This document shows, piece after piece, positions 5,588 through 5,833 of a stretch of 5,833 nt of DNA. The DNA lies in contig DAOUUS010000109.1 in the NCBI GenBank assembly GCA_030668065.1, positions 1-5,833 on the forward strand, given 5' to 3'. This DNA comes from Candidatus Methanophagales archaeon (GTDB lineage: Archaea > Halobacteriota > Syntropharchaeia > Alkanophagales > Methanospirareceae). How positions within the stretch are numbered: the stretch's first letter is position 1; each line of letters begins with the position of its first letter. The notes beneath the pieces are model-generated. The model was not told the origin of the DNA. It worked only from the letters and a program-made list of their open reading frames with translations, and made no database searches. Position numbers and translations under genes: made by a program.

Positions 5588-5833
5588 AACCTGTCCAGTG
5601 GTCCACTATAAAGACCAGGTCCGAATAACCGACAGTTCCGCTTCCGTCTACGTCATATATCGTGCCTGATTCGCCCCAATGGTCTATAACATCTACTAAA
5701 TCCCTATAGTTCACTTTACCATCGCCGTTAACATCTCCCGGCAAAGCGATCACTTCCACAGTAAGAGCGTCCACACTATCGGCAGCTCCGTTTATTATTG
5801 ACGAAACATTTATGGTGTAATTCCCTTTCTTTG
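5586..5833 (-). CDS. C-terminal end of a dockerin-containing protein (5' partial)
   Basis: The minus-strand frame is open to the edge of the window, giving 81 visible residues before TAA (5588-5586). The first 28 (GNYTINVSS...LTVEV) look like the last strands of an Ig-like or similar beta-sandwich domain. Residues 32-79 form a type I dockerin: two EF-hand-like calcium loops, D33-V-N35-G-D37-G-K39 with D44 and D60-V-D62-G-S64-G-T66 with D71, each followed by a helix (DLVDVIDHWG and DLVFIVDHW). The two halves are an internal repeat offset by 27 residues. Family knowledge: dockerins bind cohesin domains with calcium, attaching secreted proteins to cell-surface or scaffold assemblies. They are best known from bacterial cellulosomes but also occur in some archaea. 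The main domain of this protein lies outside the window, so its substrate is unknown; a signal peptide is expected but not visible. The GTG at 5774-5772 is internal to the gene and not a start. Confidence 0.88.
   Translation of the reverse strand, partial: KKGNYTINVSSIINGAADSVDALTVEVIALPGDVNGDGKVNYRDLVDVIDHWGESGTIYDVDGSGTVGYSDLVFIVDHWTG

Noticed and set aside
5586..5774. Complete 62-residue small dockerin protein starting at the GTG 5774-5772
   Set aside because: The frame continues upstream without a stop to the window edge and encodes beta-strand-like sequence, so the GTG is an internal Val and the gene is partial.

Overview
The window looks like a piece of an archaeal, probably euryarchaeal, chromosome. 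Start sites carry TATA-type promoters (TTTATATA, TTTTATAAA) rather than -35/-10 pairs. Strong GGTGAT-type Shine-Dalgarno sequences are present, AUA and CGA codons are frequent, and the genes are archaeal in flavour (Mre11-type nuclease, TET-type M42 aminopeptidase). The C-terminal dockerin is compatible with lineages such as Archaeoglobales or ANME-1-like methanotrophs/alkanotrophs, but that placement is inference from general knowledge and was not tested.

Layout, left to right: (1) the 3' end of a phosphomannomutase/phosphoglucomutase gene, 1-222; (2) a 150-base spacer holding a clear TATA box and an 80-base leader; (3) a five-helix membrane protein of the conserved-TM-helix / CmpX mechanosensitive-channel-like group, 374-1048, closed by a textbook hairpin plus T-run; (4) a 273-base spacer, mostly without genes, with one possible 34-codon ORF or gene remnant and the upstream region of mre11; (5) an apparent three-gene operon: mre11 (1381-2517), a DUF58 protein (2549-3430) and a BatA-like membrane-anchored von Willebrand A protein (3438-4397); (6) an M42 metallo-aminopeptidase, 4453-5499, with its own TATA box; (7) a hairpin that can terminate transcription from both sides; (8) on the minus strand, the C-terminal end of a dockerin-bearing, probably secreted protein that runs off the window.

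How the genes may work together: DUF58 and the BatA-like VWA protein form a familiar pair that usually follows a MoxR AAA+ ATPase and is thought to act as a metal-dependent, chaperone-like membrane module. Here the place of moxR is taken by mre11, and the usual Mre11 partner rad50 (and herA/nurA) is not next to it. That arrangement is the most unusual feature of the core of the window. The flanking genes (sugar-phosphate mutase, channel-like protein, peptidase, dockerin protein) appear to be separate transcription units. I see no rRNA, tRNA, CRISPR, insertion sequence or clearly new system here.
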